Shown piece by piece: positions 45,233 to 57,065 of a DNA stretch of 64,000 nt. Positions within the stretch are counted from its first letter, which is position 1. Each line of letters starts with the position of its first letter. The notes beneath the pieces are model-generated. The model was not told the DNA's origin, did not search any database, and was given only the letters and a program-made list of their open reading frames with translations. Both the position numbers and the translations under genes were made by a program. Source of the stretch: Helianthus annuus (Eukaryota; Streptophyta; Magnoliopsida; Asterales; Asteraceae); contig NC_035440.2 of assembly GCF_002127325.2 (NCBI RefSeq), forward strand, positions 79,213,847 to 79,277,846, written 5' to 3'.

Positions 45233-47197
45233 TCAGTCGGTGAAACGTATCATTTTCAAGAGGTCTACAAGCACATTGAACCTTGAGACGCTGACAGGTT
45301 TTGTAAAAAGATCCGCTGTGTTAGCATCAGTATGGATCTGTTCAAGTTTAATTAAACCTCTGTCAAAGCAATCTCGTATAAAATGAATTTTGATGTCAAT
45401 GTGCTTGGTTTTGGAGTGAAAAACAGGGTTTTTAGTGATCTGGATAGCGGCACCATTATCACAATAAATAGTTGTATCAAGATAAGTCAAACCGTAATCC
45501 TCCAGCTGATGTTGCATCCAAAGAACCTGGGAGCAGAAGGCAGATGCTGCAACATACTCTGCTTCTGCTGTGGAGAGAGATATAGTTTGCTGCTTCTTAC
45601 ACTACCAAGAGATGAGTCTATCTCCCAAGAACTGGCATCTAGCTGACGTAGATTTCCTATCCCTGTCTGTCCCTCCAAAATTGCTATCTAAAAAAGCAAA
45701 CACATCAAAGTTCAAATCTCTGGGATACCAGAGTCCGAGTTTAGGAGCTCCTTTCAAGTATCTAAAGATTCTTTTAACAGCAGTTAGATGAGTGAGTTTA
45801 GGGTTAGCCTGATAAAGAGCACACTGACAAACGGCGTACAGAATGTCTGGCCGACTCACAGTCAAATACATTAGTGAACCGATCATATATCAATACAATG
45901 TCTGATTGACAGGACTTCCCTCTGGATCCTCAGTCAACAACGACCCTTCTGCAATCGGGGAGTCTATTGGCTTTGAATCTGTCATACTTAACTTTGCAAG
46001 AAGGTCGTGTACATATTTACTTTGATGAATCAAGATTCCTTGATTATTCTGACGAACTTGTAGGCCCAAAAACATTGTCATCTCTCCTAAAGAACTCATC
46101 TCAAACTTCCTCTTCATGACCTCTTTAAACTCCTTGCAAAGTGCACCATTTTTCGATCCGAAGATGTTGTCATCAACTTATATTTGAACTAGGATAATGT
46201 CCTCGTCAACACGTTTAATGAACAACGTCTGATCGATTGTCCCTCGAGTATACCCATGAGCGAGCAAATGTTCTGTTAGGGTAGCATACCATACACAGGG
46301 TGCTTGGTGCAAACCATACAGAGCCTTGTCCAGCTTGTAGGCATAACCTTCCTTTTCTTGATCCACGAAGCCCGGGGGTTGAGCAACATAGATCTCCTCC
46401 TTGACCTTCCCATAAAGAAATGTCATCTTTACATCCATTTTATAGACTGTAAAGCCCATAAAGGATGCATATGCCAGAAAAATACAGATGGCTTCAAGAC
46501 GCGCCACTAGAGCACACACTTCATCATAATCTAAACCCTTGACCTGACTGAAGCCTTGGACTACTAATCTGGCCTTGTTCCTTACGATCACTCTAGAATC
46601 ATCTTGCTTGTTACGAAATACCCATCGTTTGCCAAGAGCTAATTTTCCTTGAGGCAGCTTTTCAAGCTTCCATACTCCAAGCCTTTCGAACTGATTGAGC
46701 TCTTCATGTATTACATCAACCCATCCAGGTTCCTGCAAAGCAACATTAATGTTTTTAGGCTCAATCTGTGATATAAAGCAACAGTATAAACATGAGTTGA
46801 TGTCTCCAGATTTGCTGCGGGTCTGAACACCAGCAGATATTGGGCCAATGACATTCGTGATTGGGTGACTTTTCTGAACACGTTGTGGAATTGCTATTGC
46901 AGGGAATTGCGGGTTTGGTTGCAAATTTGAAAAACTTCTTGATGCTATTCTAGATGGCTCCCCCTCATTTGGTGCAACGGTGTTGATCACTCGAGGATCT
47001 ACAGTGCAATCTGATGGAATTGCATCTTGAAACAAAGAAGCTCCTTGAATGTTTGACGGTCCAACGGAGACTTCAGTGTTGTTAGCTTCACCATCAGGGA
47101 TAGCTGCCGAAGGTTCAGGAGTCGGTTCCTGAGTAGTGGAGGAGTGACGTTGTGCTGTAGTATCCTTGTCAAATCCCGATGGATTCTCAGCGAGTTT
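45233..47197 (-). pseudogene. Ty1/copia pol, C-terminal half: reverse transcriptase and RNase H
   Basis: The minus strand from 47197 reads a linker, then RT (EPGWVDVIHEELNQFER, KARLVVQGFSQ, MDVKMTFLYGKV, KALYGLHQAP). The catalytic YVDD box near 46178 has a TAA in place of the Tyr codon. RT resumes (LGEMTMFLGLQVRQN), then MIGSLMYLTVSRPDILY, and RNase H (IYCDNGAAIQITKNP, HIDIKIHFIRD) ending at 45233. Other breaks lie near 45889 and 45600. This half is separated from integrase by the chromovirus block. The sequence fits the SIRE/Maximus lineage by layout. Confidence 0.9.
47193..47197. repeat. Left target-site duplication AGTTT
   Basis: AGTTT directly before TGTCACACCCCC at 47198; identical to 60078-60082 directly after the last LTR base. 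Confidence 0.95.
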
Positions 47198-49575
47198 TGT
47201 CACACCCCCAAAATCCACCCGCGGAGTACCACCGCTTGGGAGCGTGACTGACCAGGATCAAGCCACCAATCATATCAAACATAGCATTTAATAATAATCA
47301 AAGATACGATTGATGTTCCAAAACAAAGCGTTGTATATGTAGCGGAAGCATTAAATGTAAAACCCAAAAACATAAGTATCAATGTGTGAATGTAAAAGTG
47401 TTTAATAAGCATTCACGAGTCCTTGTCCACAACGACCCGCCTCTCCTCTGGTGCAAGCTCCAAGTATACCTAAGGCCCTGCAAGGCATGCAGCAAATAAT
47501 CAACAAACTAGTTGAGCGAGTTCACAGGAAGTAAGTTCATAACATAGTGCATAAGTATAACTAGTGGGGGCTTCCCATACTAGTGTGTGTACTAAAGGTG
47601 GGGGCTTCCCATGTTCATCCTGGCTAATGAGGGCTTCTCATTAACGGTACTTACTAGACTAACTTCCGACCATGTGTTCTTCTTTACCGAGAACAGGAAT
47701 ACGTACAGGGTCACGTAGGCTTTACGTGACGTGCCCTTCCCCGAGGACAGTGGTACGCGTGGGGGCTACGTAGGCTTTACGCAGCGTGGCCTTCCGACCT
47801 GGAAGCCAGTAGATGGTATTGGGTTACGTAGGCTTTACGTAACGTGTCCTCCCGACCCGGGAGACATATGGCAAGTATACTGGGTTACGTAGGCTTTACG
47901 TAACGTGTCCTGACTAACCTGAGGACGATGGTCTATAGTCTGGTACATGCGTAAGTACGAGTAATTCCTTTTACAAAAACATATCCAACCCAATTCCCAA
48001 CCCGGGAATCCCATGCCTTGGCTGTGTGAACTCACCTTGGTTTGCTCGGCAGATACACAAATAAAAGACTCTTGAACTAAGGGTGGTCAACCACGTCCTA
48101 ACAGGGTTACCACACAAGTCAGGTTCGGTTCAGATAGTACACATATATATCATGGCAATCACGTATGCACGTAAGCACATTAAGTACACCACTTGTGCAA
48201 TTCGGATGGTTGGGTCAAAGAACTTGTGCGAGCCCAACCATCTTGTGCGATGTGAGTCTAGGCCCAAACCTTACCCGGCCCAACGAAATAACAAATCAAA
48301 CATAACATTCTTGTGCAACCAAAGATATTAGTCCAACAAGTATCAACATGACATATACGATCCAATTAACATAACAGTCAAACTTGTGCGTTTACAATGG
48401 ACTTGTGCGATCAGCTACTTACCCAGCCCAACAGGTTATCCGGCCCAAACTATCAAGTAACACATACGGCCCAATACAACATGAAAAGACGTTGTGCGAT
48501 CCAGCTGATCTTGTACGATTCAGCTGGGTTGTGCGAGACACTTTGGGCTGTCCGGCCCAACCGTTAGGCTAACCCAACAACCTTGTGCGATCAAGACATC
48601 TTGTGCGGCCGGATGTCTTGTGTGATCGGGCCAGCTTGTGCGAGTGACTCTTGTGCGATTGGACCACCTTGTACACCAAGGAGTTTTGTGCGATCTGTTG
48701 AACTAATTCCACCATTTAAGCAATCGGTTACAGCCATCAATAGTTTCCAAACTTGACCACAATCAACTAACAATTAATCTATTTCCAATCATGCTCAAAC
48801 TCGATCAAATGGGGGTTTTAATATTCTAATTCTCATGAACCCTAATTTAATACGAACAATAACATATTCATAACTCATGCATACCGTCAATCTAAATCAT
48901 CAAACAATACTATGATCATTGATATAGCAGCCATAAACACATCACAATTGACATACATTCGGTTTAAGCATAATATCCAATCGGTTTTTAGGTTAATCTC
49001 ATGCATCTCTGATTCATAAAAATATCGACACACATATTGATTATCATATCAACAATCTCTAGTTTATCATACAAGATTATATATTATCAACTATACAAAC
49101 ACTAACCGATCACGAGTAGAAGAGAATGATCCGAATCTTATGCACTTCGATGAAGGAGAGGCTTGGCTGCCTTCGGTTCGAGAGAGAGAGAGAGAGTGAG
49201 AGAGAGAGGGCTAGGGTTTCTTGTATGTGTGATATGTTTGTAACAAGTGAGAGAAACAACAACCCCCAAGGTTGTGTTACACGACCAAAAGGAGAGGGAA
49301 TGGGCCGGCCCTTAATGGGCTGCCCTTGAAGTCCGATTATAAGCAGAACGGCCCAAAAGGGCTTGTACGAGTGTGAGTGTTGTGTAGTTCGGGTTATTCA
49401 AACATACACGTATTCGCACATTCATAAGTCATAGAGTTCACATAATTCACGTAATCACTTAATTAGTAACGTTTACATAATCATACATCGTAATGTCATA
49501 ACATTCAATCGATCAGTCAAGTTCACATAAGCACATAGCGTTACACAAAGCAAGTCTAAAGTTCGAGTTGTCACA
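47198..49575 (-). repeat. LTR 1 of the array (3' LTR of the full copy)
   Basis: On the minus strand it starts TGTGACAACTCG (49575) and ends GGGGGTGTGACA (47198). Contains a 60-bp x 4 minisatellite (47710-47940), about 16 CTTGTGCGAT-like words (48190-48690) and a CT run (complement of 49179-49207). A possible leader intron has donor AAG|GTGAGT at 48035 and acceptor CCTTGCAG at 47478. Small frames inside (48035-47835, 48083-48331 and others) recur in all copies only because the LTR recurs. Confidence 0.95.
47710..47940. repeat. 60-bp tandem repeat, four units, in LTR 1
   Basis: Units centred on ACGTAGGCTTTACG at about 47713, 47768, 47826 and 47887, a period of 55-61 bp. Same arrays at 55200-55430 and 58212-58442 in the other LTRs. 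Confidence 0.9.
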
Positions 49576-49700
49576 TTATCCCCAACTAATTGGAAATTTC
49601 GTCCCGAAATTTGGTATGCACTCACTGAGGAAGCTAGATAAACTGTATTGTTCACTGATTTTCCTGGGGTGTCACATCCTCCCCCCGTTGATCTGGAATT
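49576..49700 (-). other. PPT region with two successive PPT/LTR-like junctions
   Basis: The junction used is complement AGTTGGGGATAA next to TGTGACAACTC (49575). A second, similar junction lies about 100 bp further out: complement CGGGGGGAGGA next to TGTGACACCCC at 49681-49666. Both are preceded by a TTTCGGGACGAAATT motif (about 49597-49611 and 49693-49707). Confidence 0.7.
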
Positions 49701-52700
49701 TCGTCCCGAAATTCCGAAGTAGTAGCTTCAGCCTCAGCGGTGGTTGTACTGTTCGCGAACAATTGGGGGTACTTTTCTGTCATCCTGTCTTCGCGTTCCC
49801 AGGTGTACTCTGGACCACGTTTGGAGTTCCAACGAACTCGAACAAGAGGAATTCTCTTGTTTTTGAGGACCTTCACATCCCGGTCCGTGATTTCAACTGG
49901 TTCCTCAACGAACTGCAACCGCTCGTCGATAGTGAGTTCCTTAAAAGGAATGATGAGGTTTTCATCAGATAGGCACTTCTTTAGGTTCGATACATGAAAG
50001 ACATTGTGAACTGCCCCGAGTTCAGTTGGTAGGTTCAACTTGTAGGCTACCTTGCCAATCTTTTCTATGATTTCGAAGGGTCCGACGTACCGCGGATTTA
50101 GTTTGCCCCGTTTGCCAAAACGTACCACACCCTTCCAGGGTGAAACTTTCAATAAGACCCGGTCCCCGACCTCAAATTCCAAAGGCTTTCTACGCTTGTC
50201 CGCGTAGGCTTTCTGACGGTCGCGTGCTGCCGCCATGCGTTGTCTTATTTGTGCAATCTTTTCCGTGGCGTCCACTACGATCTCTGGACCCGTGATTTGA
50301 CTATCCCCCACCTCTGCCCAACAGAGAGGTGACCGGCATTTACGCCCGTACAATGCCTCGAATGGAGCGGCTTGAATGCTGGTGTGATAACTGTTATTGT
50401 AAGAAAACTCCACCAAAGGGAGGTGCTTTTCCCAGCCGTTGCCGAAATCGATGACGCATGCTCGAAGCATGTCTTCTAGCGTTTGGATCGTTCGCTCAGA
50501 CTGCCCATCCGTCTGAGGGTGATAAGCTGTGCTCATGTCTAACCGTGAGCCGAAAGATTTATGCATCGCTTGCCAAAGTTCTGACGTGAATCGTGCGTCG
50601 CGATCCGAAATGATGGATGTGGGCACTCCGTGCCTCGAAACAACTTCTTTAAGATAGACGTCTGCGAGAGTGGAGAACTTATCCGTTTCCTTTATAGGTA
50701 GGAAGTGTGCAGACTTGGTGAGTCGATCCACGATCACCCATATCATATCGTTCCCACGCTGGGATCTAGGTAGGCCTGTAACGAAATCCATGGAAATTTC
50801 TTCCCATTTCCATTGAGGTATCTTAGGCTGCTGAAGTAGGCCAGCTGGTTTCTGATATTCAACCTTGACTCTCGCACAGGTCAAGCATTTTCCAACGTAC
50901 GTAGCGATGTGGGCCTTCATGCTAGGCCACCAATAAGTAGTGCTAATATCGTGGTACATTTTGTCCGACCCTGGATGTACCGAGTAGCGAGACTTGTGAG
51001 CTTCATCCATTACAAGTTCGCGTAAACCGCCATAGAGAGGGACCCAAATCCGGCCCGTTACATAGTAGGCGCCGTCTGCCTTCTGTTCCATCTATTGTCG
51101 TGAGCCGCGTAAGGCTTCAGCCTTGACGTTTTCGGGCTTCAGTGCTTCTGTCTGAGCAGCTCGTATCTGAGCAGGAAGGCTAGACTGAATTGTAAGCTGT
51201 AGCGCTCGCACGCGCCGTGGTAAAGTGTCTTTCAGACTGAGGGCGTCAGCCACAACGTTGGCTTTGCCTGGATGGTACTTGATAGCGCATTCGTAATCGT
51301 TTAGTAACTCAACCCATCGTCGTTGACGCATGTTCAAATCCTTCTGCTTAAGAATATGCTCGAGACTCCTGTGATCGGTGTAAATCGTGCACCTGGTACC
51401 GTACAGGTAGTGTCGCCATATCTTAAGCGCGAAAACAACAGCTCCCAGCTCTAAATCGTGCGTCGTATAGTTGCGTTCATGAACCTTGAGTTGACGAGAG
51501 GCGTAAGCGATAACCTTGTCGCGCTGCATTAACACACATCCAAGTCCCCGAATGGATGCATCGCAATAAACCACGAAGTCGTCTGTGCCCTCTGGCAACG
51601 AGAGGATAGGTGCACTGCAAAGTCTATCCTTTAGGTGCTGAAAAGCAGTCTCCTGGGGCTCTCCCCAGCGATAGGTAACACCCTTCTGTGTCAGTAGCGT
51701 AAGTGGCTGAGCAATCTTCGAAAAGTCTCTAATAAACCGTCTGTAATAGCCTGCCAAACCCAAGAATTGGCGTATTTCCGTTGGCGTACGCGGTGCAGGC
51801 CAGTTTCTGATCGAATCTACCTTGGACGGATCGACATGGATCCCATCCTTGTTAACCACATGGCCTAAGAAGTGGACTTCACGAAGCCAGAAGTCGCATT
51901 TAGAAAGCTTGGCGTACAGCTGTTCCTTCCGAAGGAGTTCCAAAATCAGGCGAAGATGTTGCTCGTGTTCCTCCTGACTCTTGGAGTAAATCAGAATGTC
52001 GTCGATGAATACTATGACGAACTTGTCAAGATAGGGTTTGCACACCCTGTTCATAAGGTCCATAAATACCGCAGGCGCGTTCGTTAACCCGAACGGCATG
52101 ACAAGAAACTCGTAGTGGCCGTAACGAGTTCTGAAGGCTGTCTTGGAGACGTCCTCATCCCGGACTCTCAACTGATGATACCCTGACCTTAAGTCTATCT
52201 TCGAATAGTAGCACGACCCTTGCAACTGGTCGAATAAGTCGTCGATGCGCGGAAGAGGATAACGGTTCTTCACCGTCACCTTGTTCAGTTCACGGTAGTC
52301 GATGCACATCCTGAACGTACCGTCTTTCTTTTTCACGAAAAGTACTGGAGCTCCCCAAGGCGAAGAGCTTGGCCGAATAAAGCCCTTTTCTAAGAGCTCC
52401 TGTAGCTGCTTTGACAGTTCCTCCAATTCTGATGGAGCTAGACGATATGGTGCGCGAGCTATGGGTGCTGCTCCTGGAGCGAGCTCGATCTGAAATTCGA
52501 CCTGACGATGAGGCGGTAAGCCAGGTAAGTCTTCAGGAAACACCTGAGGGTAATCGCGTACAATTGGAATATCCTCCAATTTCTTTTCCTTTGCTGATGC
52601 GTCTGTAATGAGTGCCAGAATGGCAGTGTGACCCTTACGAAAGCATTTCTGAGCCTTCAAGAAAGTGATGATGCCAACCACTGCACCACTCTTGTCGCCT

Positions 52701-54373
52701 TGAACTTCTAGAGGTTCTTGACCAGAACGAGGAATGCGAATAACCTTCTCACTGCACAAGATTTCTGCCTGGTGTTGGGATAACCAATCCATCCCAATCA
52801 CGACGTCGAAGCTACCCAAAACTATGGGAATGAGATCGATAGAGTAGGCTTGACCAGCTAAGATAAGATTACAACCTTGAACTACGTGCGTGGCTTCTAG
52901 ACTTTTACCGTTAGCTAACTCTACTACATGTTTGGTGGGTAAAAGTGTTGGTGCACGTTTTAGCAGTTGACACATTTTCACAGACATATAGCTTGTATCC
53001 GCTCCCGAATCAAATAAAACAGTAACGTAAATATTGTCGAGGAGAAACTTACCCATGACAACGTTGGGATCGTTCACTGCGTCACCTCGACCTAGTACGA
53101 ATGCACGACCACGAGCTTCATTGCCGTTGTTGTTTCCCCCGTTGTTGTTGCCGTTGCCCTGATTGTTGTTGTTGCGGTTCTGGTTCAACTGAGGGCAATC
53201 ACGTTTGAAGTGACCTTCAGCCCCACACTGGAAACATCCCCGGTTTCCACGCTGTGGCTGCTGTTGCTGCTGCTGGTTCTGTGGAGCTGGTTGCTGAGGC
53301 TGCTGATTCTGATTCGCAGGACGAGGGCTCCTACAGTCTTTGGCCTCGTGGCCCATCTTAAGACACCTTTGACAACGACCCTTGTTACATGGGCCGTGGT
53401 GATGCCTGTTGCAGTTGTGGCACCTAGGTTGACTACCCTGATATCTCCTTTGTCTGTGACCGCCAGAGGATTGCTGACTAGGACTCTGATACTGGTCAGT
53501 CTTCTGTTGCTGAGCTTGAGACTGAACGGATGCTGAACCTTTACTAGAATCTCCATCCCATTTTCTTTTACTGTCACCAGACGTAGCAGGAGTAACTGAG
53601 GTGGTGACATTAGCAGTAGCATTAACACGCTTGGGCAGTTTATTCTGATCCACTGCCTGATCGGTGATACGGTGAGCGAGACGCTGGATTTCCTGGATGT
53701 TTTCGAGGTTAGCCGACGTCACGTGGCTCTGAATTTCTGGCGCCAATCCCTTGAGATACAACTCAATGCGCTTGTATGGAGGGTCCACCATAGTTGGACA
53801 CAGAACGGCCAGCTCATTCGACCGTTTGGTATATGCTTCGATTTCTGACCCAACCATCTTCAGATTATACAGCTCGTCTTCCAACTTGTGAATATCCTCA
53901 CGTGTACAGTACTCACGCTTGATGAGTTCCTTGAAATCGTTCCATGGGGTGGCGTTAGCAGCTGCCAACCCTAAGATCTGGACTTGGGCGTTCCACCAAG
54001 TTAACGCTATTCCTTCCAAAGTGCCAGTAGCAAACTTGACCTTGCGAGCCTCAGGGCACTCGCACATTTCGAATACTGATTCTAGCTTTTCAAACCAATG
54101 GAGGAGTCCCACTGCCCCCTCTGTGCCACTGAAAGAATTTGGACGACAGTCCATGAAGTTCTTGAATGTGCAGACAGGCTGCTGCGCGTGTTGACCTATT
54201 GTGTATGAATAGGACGAAGTTAAATACGAGAGTTAATGTAGGATCTAAAGATCCTAGTGTGTGCCTATACCGCAGGATATACTACCTGCTTGAGCTGCTG
54301 CAACTGCCGCAGCAACTTGAGCTTGAACGAGAGCCTCTAGCTGGGCTTGTGTCATGTTGATTCGTCCAGACAT
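49652..54373 (-). CDS. Chromovirus (Tekay/Del type) gag-pol polyprotein with one intron and one internal TAG
   Basis: Exon 1 is 54373-54286 ([19 protein letters not shown]), then a 90-nt GT-AG intron (54285-54196), then exon 2 54195-49652; phases agree. Total about 1543 codons with one TAG at 51094-51092 (codon 1064). Domains by residue: gag 60-200, CCHC knuckles about 289-317 and 350-363, protease DSGADTS near 425, RT with [11 protein letters not shown] near 653 and FIDDIL near 759, RNase H DAS near 908; after the TAG, integrase with HHCC zinc and the SDRDARF and [11 protein letters not shown] blocks, and a chromodomain ([12 protein letters not shown]) about 70 residues from the end. The chromodomain places it with chromoviruses, whose integrases target heterochromatin. 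The TAG separates RNase H from integrase; it may be a lesion or a readthrough site. Confidence 0.93.
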
Positions 54374-54671
54374 GATCTTCATTGTAACAAGTAGCATACG
54401 TAAGAATGGTTCGCGAGTAGGGCGATGACAGAAAAGTGTAAGCACGTAGGGTTTCTCATGCTATAGTATCATGTGTATCTAAACGTAATGCGAGCAAAGT
54501 TCTAAGCAGTTCTAGCAAACAGGCAATAAACATAAACCTTATTACCTAGGATGTCGAGTCTTGCACGTGGAGCGAAGCGTCGTTGTGGATCGTTGAGAGC
54601 ACTGTTCTGGTTATAGTCCGGTTTTAATAAAAACGTTTTCCCATATTAAAACCAAGTTCTCTATAACCAAT

Positions 54672-54684
54672 GGCTCTGATACCA
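54672..54684 (-). other. Primer binding site (initiator tRNA-Met type), full copy
   Basis: The complement reads TGGTATCAGAGCC, three bases inside the 5' LTR end (54688). This is the standard plant initiator-Met PBS. Confidence 0.95.
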
Positions 54685-54687
54685 ATC

Positions 54688-57065
54688 TGTCACACCCCCA
54701 AAATCCACCCGCGGAGTACCACCGCTTGGGAGCGTGACTGACCAGGATCAAGCCACCAATCATATCAAACATAGCATTTAATAATAATCAAAGATACGAT
54801 TGATGTTCCAAAACAAAGCGTTGTATATGTAGCGGAAGCATTAAATGTAAAACCCAAAAACATAAGTATCAGTGTGTGAATGTAAAAGTGTTTAATAAGC
54901 ATTCACGAGTCCTTGTCCACAACGACCCGCCTCTCCTCTGGTGCAAGCTCCAAGTATACCTAAGGCCCTGCAAGGCATGCAGCAAATAATCAACAAACTA
55001 GTTGAGCGAGTTCACAGGAAGTAAGTTCATAACATAGTGCATAAGTATAACTAGTGGGGGCTTCCCATACTAGTGTGTGTACTAAAGGTGGGGGCTTCCC
55101 ATGTTCATCCTGGCTAATGAGGGCTTCTCATTAACGGTACTTACTAGACTAACTTCCGACCATGTGTTCTTCTTTACCGAGAACAGGAATACGTACAGGG
55201 TCACGTAGGCTTTACGTGACGTGCCCTTCCCCGAGGACAGTGGTACGCGTGGGGGCTACGTAGGCTTTACGCAGCGTGGCCTTCCGACCTGGAAGCCAGT
55301 AGATGGTATTGGGTTACGTAGGCTTTACGTAACGTGTCCTCCCGACCCGGGAGACATATGGCAAGTATACTGGGTTACGTAGGCTTTACGTAACGTGTCC
55401 TGACTAACCTGAGGACGATGGTCTATAGTCTGGTACATGCGTAAGTACGAGTAATTCCTTTTACAAAAACATATCCAACCCAATTCCCAACCCGGGAATC
55501 CCATGCCTTGGCTGTGTGAACTCACCTTGGTTTGCTCGGCAGATACACAAATAAAAGACTCTTGAACTAAGGGTGGTCAACCACGTCCTAACAGGGTTAC
55601 CACACAAGTCAGGTTCGGTTCAGATAGTACACATATATATCATGGCAATCACGTATGCACGTAAGCACATTAAGTACACCACTTGTGCAATTCGGATGGT
55701 TGGGTCAAAGAACTTGTGCGAGCCCAACCATCTTGTGCGATGTGAGTCTAGGCCCAAACCTTACCCGGCCCAACGAAATAACAAATCAAACATAACATTC
55801 TTGTGCAACCAAAGATATTAGTCCAACAAGTATCAACATGACATATACGATCCAATTAACATAACAGTCAAACTTGTGCGTTTACAATGGACTTGTGCGA
55901 TCAGCTACTTACCCAGCCCAACAGGTTATCCGGCCCAAACTATCAAGTAACACATACGGCCCAATACAACATGAAAAGACGTTGTGCGATCCAGCTGATC
56001 TTGTACGATTCAGCTGGGTTGTGCGAGACACTTTGGGCTGTCCGGCCCAACCGTTAGGCTAACCCAACAACCTTGTGCGATCAAGACATCTTGTGCGGCC
56101 GGATGTCTTGTGTGATCGGGCCAGCTTGTGCGAGTGACTCTTGTGCGATTGGACCACCTTGTACACCAAGGAGTTTTGTGCGATCTGTTGAACTAATTCC
56201 ACCATTTAAGCAATCGGTTACAGCCATCAATAGTTTCCAAACTTGACCACAATCAACTAACAATTAATCTATTTCCAATCATGCTCAAACTCGATCAAAT
56301 GGGGGTTTTAATATTCTAATTCTCATGAACCCTAATTTAATACGAACAATAACATATTCATAACTCATGCATACCGTCAATCTAAATCATCAAACAATAC
56401 TATGATCATTGATATAGCAGCCATAAACACATCACAATTGACATACATTCGGTTTAAGCATAATATCCAATCGGTTTTTAGGTTAATCTCATGCATCTCT
56501 GATTCATAAAAATATCGACACACATATTGATTATCATATCAACAATCTCTAGTTTATCATACAAGATTATATATTATCAACTATACAAACACTAACCGAT
56601 CACGAGTAGAAGAGAATGATCCGAATCTTATGCACTTCGATGAAGGAGAGGCTTGGCTGCCTTCGGTTCGAGAGAGAGAGAGAGAGTGAGAGAGAGAGGG
56701 CTAGGGTTTCTTGTATGTGTGATATGTTTGTAACAAGTGAGAGAAACAACAACCCCCAAGGTTGTGTTACACGACCAAAAGGAGAGGGAATGGGCCGGCC
56801 CTTAATGGGCTGCCCTTGAAGTCCGATTATAAGCAGAACGGCCCAAAAGGGCTTGTACGAGTGTGAGTGTTGTGTAGTTCGGGTTATTCAAACATACACG
56901 TATTCGCACATTCATAAGTCATAGAGTTCACATAATTCACGTAATCACTTAATTAGTAACGTTTACATAATCATACATCGTAATGTCATAACATTCAATC
57001 GATCAGTCAAGTTCACATAAGCACATAGCGTTACACAAAGCAAGTCTAAAGTTCGAGTTGTCACA
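54688..57065 (-). repeat. LTR 2 of the array (5' LTR of the full copy, shared with the deleted copy)
   Basis: Same length and ends as LTR 1; one difference seen (G at 54872, where LTRs 1 and 3 have A). It serves as 5' LTR for the full internal region and as 3' LTR for the deleted one. Confidence 0.95.

Noticed and set aside
47835..49655. Small frames recurring at 47.8-49.7, 55.3-57.2 and 58.3-60.2 kb
   Set aside because: They recur because the LTR is present three times; no domain and no coding bias.
49666..49681. TGTCACA at 49670 as the real LTR end
   Set aside because: The repeated 2378-bp unit and the PPT at 49576 set the end at 49575; this is treated as a second, vestigial junction.
53185..53628. 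147-codon minus frame and plus frames within gag
   Set aside because: Shadows of the gag-pol frame in another phase.
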